Position numbers and translations under genes: made by a program. From Anadara kagoshimensis (taxonomy: Eukaryota > Mollusca > Bivalvia > Arcoida > Arcidae): a DNA stretch of 64,000 bases. This document shows positions 23,144 to 34,203 of this stretch, one piece after another. The stretch's first letter is position 1; each line of letters starts with the position of its first letter. The notes beneath the pieces are model-generated. The model searched no databases. It was not told the DNA's origin and worked only from the letters and a program-made list of their open reading frames with translations. The DNA lies in contig CM037873.1 in assembly GCA_021292105.1 (NCBI GenBank), positions 11,075,489 to 11,139,488 of the forward strand, written 5' to 3'.

Positions 23144-23443
23144 CTGCGACTAATACGAGTCTTCATATATGTAACCTGCCGTCTTAATCAGTAAGCTGTG
23201 ATATCCAATCATTCTACTCTGGTAGCCGAGATGGAAGTCTTACAATGTTTATATCGACATGACATCAGTACAACTGTCTTCAGAGCATGCCGTATGATTT
23301 ACACACACAGGAAACTAAAATCCAATTCTTGTTCCATCTTAGTTGTCATTACAACGCTTTAACTCAGTTCGATTATCTAATGCCCCGAGCCAACAGCAGT
23401 CAACATTGTTCGTGACGTTGTGGTATCCGGGGTTCATAATTGC
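23144..23443 (-). other. Candidate non-coding 5' exon of the receptor gene
   Basis: This 300-bp block is richer in G+C than its surroundings and non-repetitive. On the minus strand it is bounded by an acceptor-like 'ttattcttcacag' and a donor-like 'cgcag|gtttgtatg'. Internal short frames all close within the exon; the longest begins ATG AAC CCC GGA TAC and has 32 codons. That fits a 5' UTR with several upstream ATGs. It could instead be a conserved non-coding element or an exon of another transcript. Confidence 0.3.
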
Positions 23444-23758
23444 CTGTGAAGAATAAAGCCAAGTATAAATTATGCACTACATGTCATATTTAGATAAAAT
23501 AATTATATTGGTAGAAAGTATCATGAAGGATTAGAATCAAGAAACCATAGAATAATGGGAGAAAATTATCTCAATTAATTTTCTTTTATGTCTGGTACAG
23601 AACAGTATTAGATTCTAGTACGATTTATTTCACACTAATGTGTTTTATATCTTTTCATTAATAAGGATAAAGTTAAAAACAGTAGCTTAATTCAATCATT
23701 TTACTTGTAACAAATAAGTCACTGACACATTCATGTAGCCTTTACACCAATTTATATA
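23444..23758. other. AT-rich non-coding stretch
   Basis: If the exon at 23144-23443 is real, the promoter or another intron of the receptor gene would lie here. No promoter motif stands out. Confidence 0.3.
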
Positions 23759-23937
23759 CAGTAAAACGTTATTATAATGCCCATCAATAACTTGTCACCT
23801 GGCTTATAATAACAATATTTTGAGATTCAAATTAACCATTTCTTCTATGTTTGTCTTAATTAGTATCCCTCAGTTTGTGGTCAAACTCATTTTAATGCCA
23901 AATTTGAAAAAAGTGACAATGACCCAAGATTTTACTG
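23759..23937. mobile_element. Degenerate MITE, family F, copy 2
   Basis: The left end 'cagtaaaacgttattataat' has TA before it at 23757-23758. The right end reads as reverse complement 'cagtaaaatcttgggtcatt', followed by TA. It shares 'ttataatgcc' and 'ttggcatta' words with the copy at 16641. Confidence 0.45.
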
Positions 23938-24157
23938 TAATAATTTTCATGTTTGTTGTATCATTTTTTACGGGTAAATTAATTTTTGAAAAATCATATT
24001 ATAATCTTGCTAGATACCCATTAAAAATAATGAAAAGAAATAATGGTCTTATAGGTGAAATAGGTTTAGTCTTTATTGATGTTTGTTGAGATGATGGTGA
24101 TAAAATGTTTTAAATTCTCACACTACAGTGAAAATAAAACAAAACAGTGATTGAACT

Positions 24158-24460
24158 GAAACACTGTCTAAACTAGTACACTGTCTAAATTGGAACCTGT
24201 CTAAACTGGTACCCTGTCTAAACTAAACCTTGTCTAAACTGGTACCCTGTCTAAACTAAACCTTGTTTAAACTGGAACCCTGTCTAAACTAGTAGACTGT
24301 CCAAATTGGAACCCTGTCTAAACTGGTATCCTCTCTAAACTGGAACCCTGTCTAAATGGCTACCTTGTCTAAACTGGTACTTTCTCTTAACTAAACCTTG
24401 TCTAAACTGGAAACCTGTCTAAACCGAACCTTGTTTAAACTTGAACCCTATCTGAGATTA
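24158..24460. repeat. 17-19 bp minisatellite
   Basis: About 16 units of 'ctgtctaaactggaaccc' and variants ('ctaaactggtac', 'ctaaactaaacctt') occur in direct orientation, with length variation between units. Confidence 0.85.
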
Positions 24461-24482
24461 TTATTATTATTATTATTATTAA
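24457..24482. repeat. (ATT)n microsatellite
   Basis: About eight ATT units lie directly at the end of the minisatellite. Confidence 0.85.
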
Positions 24483-25215
24483 GCTCCATTTGGCAGATAA
24501 ACAAGGGTAATCCAGTATCAAGCTTTCTCGATGGCAGGCAGATAAACAAAGCTGTGGCACATCAGAATGATAGATTTCTGTTTGATTGAGGTATTGTGCC
24601 TAGAAGGATCTATAATTTGGTCAATCAATGGAGAATAAAAATAGAACATAGTGTAAATATTTATACAGAATCCTAGATGTGTGATATGCTTCTAAGCTCA
24701 GAAATAAGCCTGTATTGACTTTAACTAATACATTTGTGTTTATTTTGACAATATTTCTTGATAAAAGTTTTCTGTGCCTATTTGTTGATTTATCATCAGA
24801 AATCAAAAAGACATTTTTTATCAAAGACATTAATCATTAGGCCATTTTTGCTCATCTGTTGCTACTCTGATTGAGAGATGTTGGGGCATTGTAAATTTGT
24901 ATTGAGACCATTCCATTTACTTTAGTTTTACCAGGACAGCTGTGTTAGTCTAATACTTTAGCCATGGTTTAATTTATTTTATTATGTTATTTCTTTTATT
25001 TTATGTATTGTTTAGTTCTTTATTCAAATGGTTGTCACAGACATTTCTAAAACTTCAACCAAAAAACTCTATGTTATTTAGGGAATACCCCCACTAACCA
25101 GTCATATTGGGTTTTAAAAAGATGAGACTGTGGTGCAAAAAATGTTTTCTGTATTCATTGTTTCATGTGTTACCGGTAATTTTCATTTTGTCCATTTCTA
25201 TGTTAATTCCCTGAA
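24483..25215. other. Non-coding stretch
   Basis: No gene is seen. A 69-codon minus-strand frame at 24621 has no protein signal. Confidence 0.4.
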
Positions 25216-25305
25216 TGGAATTCCAAACTAGATGGTGAGAGCTGGCTAGACGTTGCAATCCCTAAGAATGCTTTAGACCAATTGGCCACCAAGGACCCTT
25301 TGAAA
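25216..25305 (-). mobile_element. SINE family 2 head fragment
   Basis: On the minus strand 'ccttggtggccaattggtct' followed by 'aaagcattcttagggatt' matches the tRNA-like head of the SINE copy at 57735. The body is missing. Confidence 0.5.
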
Positions 25306-26275
25306 TATGCTCATTTATACTTGATCATGAAAAATGACACACTGCATATATACTAGCATTCATGAAGTGATGAAGTGATGATAATAATTATTAATGGTTC
25401 TGATATTGTAATATATATAATGATTCCTATCTTGACCAGTACCAATTAAATAACAATAATGTCATTCCTGTAGTGTGAAACAAATTGATTTTCTGACATG
25501 ATCAAGTCTAATAGTAACCACTACAAGTCATTGATGTATATCTATGTGTGTATAATACTGCAAGTATTATAGTGGATTGTTTAGATAGTAAAATTGCCAT
25601 ACTTTCTGGATACAAGAATTAAAATAGCACAATAAAAGATAGATGTTACATGACCATACATGTTTGTTCTTTGGTATCACATTGTTTAGAAAAGTTTCAT
25701 ATTGTGATGCATTCTTTGCAAGTTTGCTTGGAAGAGTAGAATACTTCTTTATAAGCAAGGAATAAAACAAACATCACATTTTCACTTTGGTTCGGATAGT
25801 AAACAACATTTATAAATTCATCTTTTTTTAAACATCTGATTGGTTTTAAAAAATATCAACTTGGCTCTTAAAGGCCAATACTAAAACCAAAGACAGATGA
25901 TTGATATGTATGAGACAGGAATTATCCACATTTGTCTGGAAAGACTAGCCTCTAACCATTCTGTAATTAATGTAAATCATTATTTTATTTTTGAAGACAT
26001 CGGTCTGAAGTCCGGCTATTCTGGCTTCTAGTTACTCTAAGCTTGTTGTTTGCATTCTCCTCCAGACTGCATGGTATGTCCTTGAGCATAACATTCAATT
26101 TTGTATGTCTCAGATCCACTTAGTTAAACATGAATGTGGGTACCAGCAGATATGCTGGGGATTAAACTTGTAATGGACAATCTAATGTACGTACAAGAAG
26201 TACATTTATACCAATTAAACTGGGATATTAATTGAATATGGTTTTATGTGCAAGTCAAGAATAGTACACTTACAT
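25306..26275. other. AT-rich stretch without genes
   Basis: Nothing recognisable on either strand. Confidence 0.4.
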
Positions 26276-26545
26276 CTAGATGTCACCAGCTATAGGTGAC
26301 ATGCCAGAAATTTTGGCCTTTGTAATGCACTCAGGGCAATGTGCAATGAGGGTTCTTTCACATGCTATGTCTGCTGTGAGATAGCCTATCATTGGTTATT
26401 CAGGTTATCCCGGAGAACCCCTCAACTTTTATTTCAAAATGCTGAATTGTAGGCAAAAGTACAGTCACTACCTACTTTCAAGTCTTGGTCAGACCTCAAC
26501 CTCCCACATACAAAGCGAGCACTCTACCAACTGAGCTACCATAGG
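26276..26545 (-). mobile_element. SINE family 1, diverged copy
   Basis: On the minus strand the head reads 'tggtagctcagttggtagag' and 'tgctcgctttgtatgtggga'. The B box is damaged compared with the copy at 8207. The body ends with 'tagctggtgacatct'. Several substitutions indicate an older insertion. Confidence 0.8.
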
Positions 26546-26684
26546 TTGGGGTTAGTATTGTTCTAATGAGCTTGTAGGTAATGACAGATTATTACAAAAG
26601 AGATGGATATTTACAAGTTTGCTGTGAAAAATTATAAATTGACAAATAAATGGTTTCTAGCATTTCACCAGTGTTGTTGTGAGG

Positions 26685-27065
26685 CCATGGTGGCATAATG
26701 AATAAAACATCAGTCTACAAATGTAGGGTCTCTCATCGCTGTGAGTTTTAGTCCCGCTCAGACAAAATGTGGGAAAGTGAATTTTCCTTGCCACCGGCCT
26801 TTACTGGTTCACCTGGTATCAGTATAATGTGACTGGGGGAAAGGTATGCTAGTCTGTGGCATAGTAACTCTGTGAGCTAGCTCCGTAGAGTAGCCCTAAG
26901 TGCTTGCTAGTACAAGGCAGTCCACACAACACATTCGCACTTCACATGCATACATGAACTTGTTCATAGATTAATTCATAGAAATTAATAAAATAGTTCT
27001 CGTCAGGAATAGCTGAAAAATTGCTGATGCGACATTAAGCAACATTCAACCAGCCAACCAACCAA
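26685..27065 (+). mobile_element. SINE family 3 (tRNA-derived, V/Meta-SINE-like tail)
   Basis: The head 'ccatggtggcataatgaata' and 'gagttttagtcccgctcaga' resembles decayed A and B boxes. The body contains 'ccaccggcctttactggttc'. The 3' end 'gatgcgacattaagcaacat' is followed by (CAACCAAC)-type tail repeats. Only one copy is seen in this window. Confidence 0.6.
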
Positions 27066-28499
27066 CTTTGTTTTTTATAGTTTACTCTTTAATGATATGA
27101 AAATGAACTTAAAGTACAACACTACCATAACATTTATAATACAGTAGTTTGTTTGTATGCTAGTGTACATGCCATGGTAATGATGTATGCTTAATTAAAC
27201 TTTTATTTCATTCATCTGTATCAGATGTGCTAGAAAATTGGAAACCGCTTCAACAGGTTTCTCCATCAATTTTAACTTATGGTATAAAGATAAAAAAAAC
27301 GTGTGCCTACATATTGCCTTATTTATGTTATCCAAACTTGAATTTATTGTTTATCGATATTATGAAGTAAATTTATCATTCATACAAAAAAAGATAGAAC
27401 TGGAACACGTTTTAGTAAAGCTTCATAATTGACAGAGATTAATCAAAAACATCATTATTAGACCAAAACCAAAGAAATGATATCAATATCACCAAGAAAA
27501 AATTTTATCATTGTATTCCAAGCATTGAACTAAAAGCATTTTAATTGGTTTATTAGTTGAGAAGCAGAATCTGCGAAGTGTTTGATCACATCTAGATTTG
27601 GTACATGTCCCTGGAGAGTTGTACAGAGTTGTACGCTTGCCATGCATTACAATGACAGAAGGTCGTATTTAATGTGGTATTGATTTCCCTCATGAAGCTA
27701 CAAGATAAATCTGAGAATTTATGGTCAAATAAACTTTGGTGGATTTCCTCCACTAGAAGAAATTCTTCTCTTATGATATTGATGTTTTTTGCTTCAAGAA
27801 AAAAGACATTTTGTGATAAACAGGCAGGTTGTTGTTCATGAATGTGAAGCAATAATCATGGCTCAGATACACCATATTTTAAATTTGGCTTCTGTTTGTT
27901 TTTCATTTAACAAAATTTAAGTCTTTAGCAGAATTTGGTATTAATTCCCTAAAAAAGAATATATTAAAAATAATGCAACAAAATGTCATGCAAATTAATA
28001 ATTCTTTTAATATTGATTATTGTTATTTTAATTAAAAAAAGTTATCATTTAGATCAAAGTCTTCTAATGAAGGTTTGAACTATTTGAATAATCCAAAATA
28101 TCTAAATATCTTCAGTGTTATTGGAGATGTTCATCTAGTTAGTTGATGAAAAACAATTTTTTGCAAAATTGTGGAGTAAATATAATATGTTGAAGGCAGA
28201 CAGGTGTGGTACATTAAAAAACCCTCCCTGCACATCATATTTCATACATTGATGTCATTATTGTCATGGCATCCAGAATTTTCTTGTTATGTAGCAACAG
28301 TGATAATTTGAACTGTTGTCATTACCATGACATTTAGAATTTTCTCAAATATGCATGTACATTTGCCCAGGTTACTGTTAATTACCACTATCATAGTCAC
28401 AGTTAACATTGCTATTTTAACTTTTACCTCATTATCTGATTAAAAGGTAGGTATACACATCTGAAAGGTGTGATAAAACAACTGTCTGACAGGTGTTAT
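27066..28499. other. AT-rich stretch without genes
   Basis: No gene. Open frames at 27238 and 27592 are short and lack any recognisable motif. A pair of 'gtcatggcatccagaatttt'-like segments (28262 and 28325) suggests a small local duplication. Confidence 0.4.
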
Positions 28500-28680
28500 T
28501 AAGCAAATCAAAAACAAACATACTAATCCATGTCCGATATCACAATCCAGAAGCAAAGTAAAAACTTTGGAACTGACAAGTTAGGTTAGACACCAGGGAA
28601 GTGAGGCTGGGTGCTCCGGAAGGTTAAGCACCTCCTGTTTAGCTAGCTACACCCGCCAAGTTTGTAATCAAAATTGTGTG
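28500..28680 (+). repeat. Dispersed short repeat, family B, best-preserved copy
   Basis: It shows the full order of words: 'aatcaaaaacaaacatacta', 'ccagaagcaaagtaaaaact', 'gaactgacaagttaggttag', 'ggtgctccggaaggttaagc', 'cctgtttagctagctacacc' and 'tttgtaatcaaaattgtgtg'. The two ends are weakly complementary. Confidence 0.75.
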
Positions 28681-28804
28681 AATAATTGCCAGGTAAACTG
28701 AAAAAAGGCTAATGTATAATGTGTCATATAACTGCATAGTGGTAAAATTGGTGTAGCTTTGTCTTTACAACAAAGCATATGCGCTGTGTCTCTCATAACT
28801 CCCA

Positions 28805-28955
28805 CTTCTGATCCTAGTGTGTCAGTTCACTTGCAGAAGGTTGTTGGTTTTCTTAAGGCATTCTCTTTTCTTCCACCATCCATGAACTAATCACCTCAAT
28901 AAAGTGTAAGAATCTTGACTTGGGTTTTAAAACTCTATTACTCCACTCCTTTACA
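28805..28955 (+). mobile_element. SINE family 2, 3' part
   Basis: 'gtcagttcacttgcagaagg', 'ttcttccaccatccatgaac' and 'tctattactccactcc' match the 3' half of copies at 52375 and 57735. The tRNA-like head is missing, so this is a 5'-truncated copy. Confidence 0.6.
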
Positions 28956-29039
28956 GGAACTTATTTCATACTGTTGGTGTTTGGATAGGTGCCCTATCTT
29001 AGAAGCTGATGCTAAAATGAATTGTTTACTCATATATAC

Positions 29040-29792
29040 TGTAAATCAGGAATTTAATGCGTCATGAAATTAATGCGAATTGCCGATTTTCTTGTAAAAT
29101 GCGCATTTAAATTAATGCTATTTTTTGAACTTCCAAAAATTACTTTTGCAATCTTTTATCTTGAAAAAATAGCAAAAAAGTTGACTTATTGTCTTATGAC
29201 TTTTTTATTATTTCATAAACGTGTAATAATCATACACTTTCAGGTAGATACTACCGTAGTATTTATACAAATAAACAGGGTATAGCTTATTAAGGATAAT
29301 GACGGTAAATGTTGATGCAACTATAACAGGTTTTTCATCATTAAAGAGTGGTTTCTGAATGTCAAAACAAAGAAACACATAGTAGTTTGTTTAGAAACAA
29401 ACAATACTAAAATATTTCGCTTGGGGTTGGAGTAGAATTGGCACCGCAAAGAAATTTGTTTGATGCATAAAAGGAATGTCCCGTTTCATTGTAAGTCATT
29501 GTGTTTCAAACATGGCAATGTGGAAGTTTGTGAAGTAAAAAAGTCTAACTTATATAGCTAAAGTTTCGACAATTTATGAAGAGATTAATAAAACTTTACA
29601 CCAGAACCATGGAGAATTATCGTCAACTAACAGAGGAGAAGGGTTCTAATAAATGAACCACGGTTACAACTTCCGGTTCAAGGGAGAAAAATCAATATAC
29701 ATTGAACTTCTGGAAATCGGAAAATTAATGCGACAAGAAATTAATGCGATGAAACTGGCCTCGCATTTTTCGCATTAATTTCTTGATTTACA
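29040..29792. mobile_element. TIR element ending TGTAAATCA (753 bp), superfamily unknown
   Basis: The left end TGTAAATCAGGAATTTAATG and the right end (reverse complement TGTAAATCAAGAAATTAATG) are inverted repeats of about 22 bp. The word 'aaattaatgcga' recurs inward at both ends. No transposase frame is present and no clear target-site duplication can be read at these borders. The interior has one 73-codon frame of no recognised type. Confidence 0.65.
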
Positions 29793-30958
29793 TTAATTCA
29801 ATTCTCATTTGTTTAAAACATTTTGATTGGTCAGATCTGTTCTGTTATGTTTGCATGAATGAATGAACTAAAAGAAAAATTAATTTCATTTCTATTATAA
29901 AAAATAATTTTGCCAAATTATGGAAATTGGTATTCAAACCTTTACCAATTATCACCAATTTTATATTTCAAGATCAAAAGATCATTTGAATGACATTTCA
30001 TGTTTTGTCAGTTTTATATGCATTGTCTTTTGTTTGTTGATGATCAGGTAGTCATAGTGAGTTTCCAGTAATCTCTTCAGTTTTACCTTAAACATGCCTT
30101 TGTGTTATGGCTATTAAACCATGTTCATAAGAAGTAGAACCTACAGTAGGTTATTTTGGACAACATTGACCATTATTTCAAGTGTCAACTTAAATAAAAG
30201 TTTGTCTTTACATACAATTGCACACTGCTCAAAATCTTATACATGTATAAGAAGTTTTTCACAGAAATTTTTCACAATGAAATTTTTCTTTGTCCACACA
30301 CGTTCACCATTTAAAATTGTCAAATTTGATAAGATGTGAAGCACACTTTAAAAAAACAGAGTTTTAGTAATTATGACCATGATTTAGTACATTAATTATT
30401 TTTTAATGACTTTATACTGCTTTGTCATTAGTCAATACAGACTGATAACAAACTGTTTCCATGGATTTGAGTTTTTTTTTGTTGAAATAAATCAAACATC
30501 TATTAATGATTATTATTTTAACATTATAAACTTTGTTTACATTCCTAATATAACACATATTTGCTCATCCACTGAGAAAACGAAAGAAGAAAGATAAAAA
30601 CCGGTACTTTACGAGATCAAAAGCAGTTTATTACACGGGTTATTACTGGTTAATATTTCTGTTATAATTCTATCTTTTCTTGGGTAATTATGTGTTTCAG
30701 TACATTTATCTTTAATGGTTATCACAGCTTTATTCTGATCTGTTGTATGTTTGACCGGAGATTCTCTCACTTGTGTCTGAGTCTTAGTGTTACCAAAAAT
30801 AAACACTAAAGGCTTATAAAGCTCTCAACATCCAATTAGATACACCAAAAATATCGGATCTTAACAGAAAAATGTCATCATGTTAATAATGTTATCTTTG
30901 ATATTTATATAAAGAGTAAACAGTTTTTATGTGTTAAACAGGGAAAACTTTGGAGTGC
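29793..30958. other. AT-rich stretch without genes
   Basis: No gene is seen. Open frames of 60-70 codons near 30.1-30.8 kb lie in AT-rich sequence and lack motifs. Confidence 0.4.
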
Positions 30959-31250
30959 AGTGCAGTAAAGTTATAGTTTGCCCCAGTCAAGATTCTTTCA
31001 CTTTCATCAGTCATGTCAGGGGCAGAGGAAGAAAACTCGAGTGTCAAAGAGTGTTGAGAGAAAACTAACTGACTTTTGACAAGCCAACTGATGAATTCCT
31101 TATACCTGGTACTAGGGTTTGTCATGACTCATGAGTGGGATCCGAACCTAGGCACTCAGTTGGAGGTCATTCTCCAGTTATAAACTAGATAGTACAGATA
31201 ATTGGTATTGCCTCTACTTTTCCCCAAGGCATCAGAGCTACCCTACTATA
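30959..31250 (-). mobile_element. SINE family 2, near full-length diverged copy
   Basis: On the minus strand it has a B-box-like 'ggttcggatccc', the 'gtcagttggcttgtcaaaag' body word and the 3' 'gaatcttgactgggg' end. The A box region is poorly preserved. Confidence 0.6.
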
Positions 31251-31634
31251 CCCACTCCTTTCTGAAACAGTTAATTTAATATAAAATTGTTTATCTGGAT
31301 AGATGATGAATGTATCCAAATTTTATCAATATTTTTTTTAATTTGTGTTAATTTGTATGTGTATTGATCAATCATCTACAATACACAACATCTGGTCAGT
31401 TTAATCATCTTCACAAAATGTTGACTTTAAAATTTATCAGCAAAAAACGAATAAATTAATCAATTGCCAGAAATAAATTCATCCCATGCATTCTGATAAT
31501 GATCTTATTTTTTTTTAATCTGTTGGATCAATAATGACATATTTTTGTATTTTATATTTTTATACTTTATGCAATGCTTAGGTGCATGTGCACCAATGAA
31601 CCACAGGTACATTATACATGTATGTTTTTTTTCA
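31251..31634. other. AT-rich non-coding stretch
   Basis: Nothing recognisable. Confidence 0.4.
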
Positions 31635-31905
31635 TACCCCCCGAAGTTTAGGGGGGTATATTGGAATCACCCTACCTGTCTGTCTGTCCATCTGTTCATC
31701 TGGTAGTTCGTCCCAATATCATGTTCACTTCATATCTTCCATGTCTATGGATGGATTTTGATCAAATCTGGCACAAATGTAAACCAACTTGAGACGATGC
31801 GTCCTAAACAAAATTTATGTGCATAAGTCCAAGGTCAAGGTGCCAGAGTGTCAATGTTGAGAGAAGGGGTATTAGCTTCTCAAGAGACAAAAGATAAAAA
31901 GTTTT
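31635..31905 (+). repeat. Dispersed repeat fragment ('ggggggtatattggaatcac' type)
   Basis: It opens with a short inverted repeat ('acccccCGAAGTTTAGgggggt'-like hairpin) and runs through (CTGT)n-rich text to 'ccaaggtcaaggtgccagag'. The (CTGT)-rich patch and 'aggtcaagg' words are common in bivalve dispersed repeats. Boundaries are approximate. Confidence 0.5.
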
Positions 31906-32239
31906 TTTTTAAATATTTATTTTTATTTCTCATAATAGTTTACACCTTATGTAGGCCTCGGGTGTGTGTAGGAGCATCTCACTGCCAGATGAGCATAGTG
32001 ATTTAACATTTATTTTTATACTTTATGCAATGCTGAAGTTCATATTACCAATCAACCACAGGCATATACACATATTGAATATGATTATCAAGGACATTTT
32101 TATGATTCTTTGTTTTAGATTGAATTAATTTTTAAAGATTTTAGGTTTAAAGTTAATGCTTATAGCACTAAGTTAAGGATCACAATCAGTCTTTCCTTTC
32201 AAGATTAATGCCTAAAGCAGGGGTGTCGTTCTTTTGATA
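31906..32239. other. AT-rich non-coding stretch
   Basis: A roughly 45-bp segment ('tttttatactttatgcaatgc') occurs here at about 32010 and also at 31557, a small dispersed duplication. Nothing else is seen. Confidence 0.4.
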
Positions 32240-32850
32240 ATCTGAATAAAATACCTTCATCAGTACATTTACAAAACAGAAAGATGTTAATTTTTACTGC
32301 ATCTATTCAAGTGACATCTTGCTTAGAGGAATCAGTGTCTTGTTCTTGGATCTCTGATATACTCTTTATGTACTCTCTGCCTGTTTGACCTACATATCTT
32401 TCTTTACAGTTCTCGCAACACCGTCATCAGTACATATCCATGTGACATCTTGCTTAGACTAATCTGTCTTGTCCTTGGCTCTCTAATTTGCTGTTTATGT
32501 TTGGAACCCTCCTTGCCTGTTGGCTGTTTGACCTACATATGTTTCTTTACAGTTCTCACAATACTTTTATCAGCACATATTCAGGCGACTGCTTAGAGAA
32601 ATCTGTCTTTTTCTTGGCTCTCCAATTTGCTGTTTATGTATATGAACCTTCCTTGCCTGTTGCCTGTTTGACCTACATGCATTTCTTTCAACCTTCACAA
32701 TACCTCCATCAGCACATATTCAGGTGACTGCTTAGAGGAATCTGTATTGTCCTTGGCTCTCCAATTTGCTGTTTATGTATGTGAACCTTCCTTGTCTGTT
32801 GCCTGTTTGACCTACAAATGTTTCCTTACAGTCCTCACAAATGATTACCT
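32240..32850 (-). repeat. About 140-bp tandem array derived from a GIY-YIG-like coding segment
   Basis: Four to five units are spaced 138-143 bp apart ('gtttgacctacat' near 32382, 32525, 32665 and 32803). On the minus strand the units read C-x2-C-K-E-T-[FY]-V-G-Q-T followed by N-R-Q. Further on, in another frame, is QIPLSSHLNMC. These match the [C-x-C…Y-[IV]-G-x-T] and 'IPLSxHLxxC' landmarks of the GIY-YIG-type domain found in Penelope-like and related retroelements. Stops and frame changes occur in every unit, so none is functional. Family recognition is from memory. Confidence 0.55.
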
Positions 32851-33404
32851 AATTTGTTAATCAAGTTCTTACTTTGACAAGTAAATTTTCAGTTAGGTTT
32901 TACTGTCTTTCCATTTAGCAGTTTATTGATTTGCCAGTTTACAGATTGGCACATGTCTCACACCATGTTATCATTACATTTTGTGACTCAAATATGTGAA
33001 GGGTGTTCCTTTGTATGTCACATTTCGATCTTGTTAGAAGAAATTTTAGATTTTTTGGCTGACATTTGCTTTACATTAATTGTGTTTCATAAAGATATTT
33101 TTCTTTCTATCAATGCCTAGAAGGAGAGGTTTAGTGATAATTTTCATCATGTCAACAATAATTTGATTATGTATTGTAACAATGAAATGTTGTCCTCGGT
33201 TGATTGTCAAGATTTATTAGCTCTTAGATGATTTAGTGGTATTGATTTGGCCTGACTATGAGCAGATTTGGAAAGTCATGTGACCATATAAATGTTTCTT
33301 GTTCTTTTGGTCTTTTATTTATTTTTTTTTCTTTCTAGGTCAATAACTATTGTGCAATTTTTGCATGTTAGACAATACAGCATACTCCTTGTTTTGCATT
33401 TAGG
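32851..33404. other. AT-rich non-coding stretch
   Basis: No gene. The sequence directly after the tandem array is not clearly related to the same coding segment. Confidence 0.4.
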
Positions 33405-33640
33405 ATGAGTTGAGTTAAGTAATTGTGTTTAATGTCCCAGTCAAGAATATTTCACTTATATTGAGATTTCGTCAGCTATAGAAGGTGAAGAAATTTTGCC
33501 TGTGTATTGCGCTGATGACATCATACCTCAGGGTTCTTAATCGTGCCAGGCTTACCGTGACACAGGAACTTGTTATTTTAAGTTCCCATCCGAAAGAACC
33601 GTGACTTTCATTTGTTAATGCTGAGTGCTTGGACATGTTG
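33405..33640 (-). mobile_element. SINE family 1, head-truncated copy
   Basis: It carries 'gtcccagtcaagaatatttc', 'tgcgctgatgacatcat' and 'cccatccgaaagaaccgtga', the reverse complement of the body of the copy at 8207. The tRNA head is missing. Confidence 0.8.
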
Positions 33641-34055
33641 GATGTATTACTGGATTGAAAATTAAGATATTGTTTTGTGTCTTTGAGTTGGTAGTAAATA
33701 TTAAAGGGCTTTTTTCATAGCTTATTGATACTAAAATATATCTAAGAAAAAGTTATTGTCATAGTTGCTCTCAATGGTAAGTTTAATGAAACTATGAAAA
33801 CTGTTTAGGAATGTCATGGAATTTTTTTAATTTTCATCTCTATCAGTCCACAGAATAAAACAGTGGCCCAAATATCTTTTCTAAAAATTGCATTAAATTC
33901 TATTCATCATAACTTTTTTCTTTACTGTAACTATGGAAACAGAGACATTTTCCAGATTAACTCTGGTAATATCTGAAAAAAGTTAACTTTGAACAAATAT
34001 CTATTCTTTATTTTAATAAAAAGCTCTCTAATGAATGAAAAAACAAGGTGTAGTA
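33641..34055. other. AT-rich non-coding stretch
   Basis: Nothing recognisable. Confidence 0.4.
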
Positions 34056-34203
34056 CAGTCCAACATGTCTTAAAGGCCACCTCTATATATTAAAGGTCAA
34101 TAGATTTGTACCCCAGTTGTTCTTTATTCATATTATTTGAATCTGTATATAAAGGCCACTATTAGTGGTTCCCTTGGGTGACCTTTATAGACAGGTTTGA
34201 CTG
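34056..34203. mobile_element. MITE family C, copy 2 (148 bp, internally shortened)
   Basis: It starts CAGTCCAACATGTCTTAAAG and ends …CCTTTATAGACAGGTTTGACTG, with TA on both sides (34054-34055 and 34204-34205). It is 42 bp shorter than the copy at 1527 and lacks part of the middle. Confidence 0.8.
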
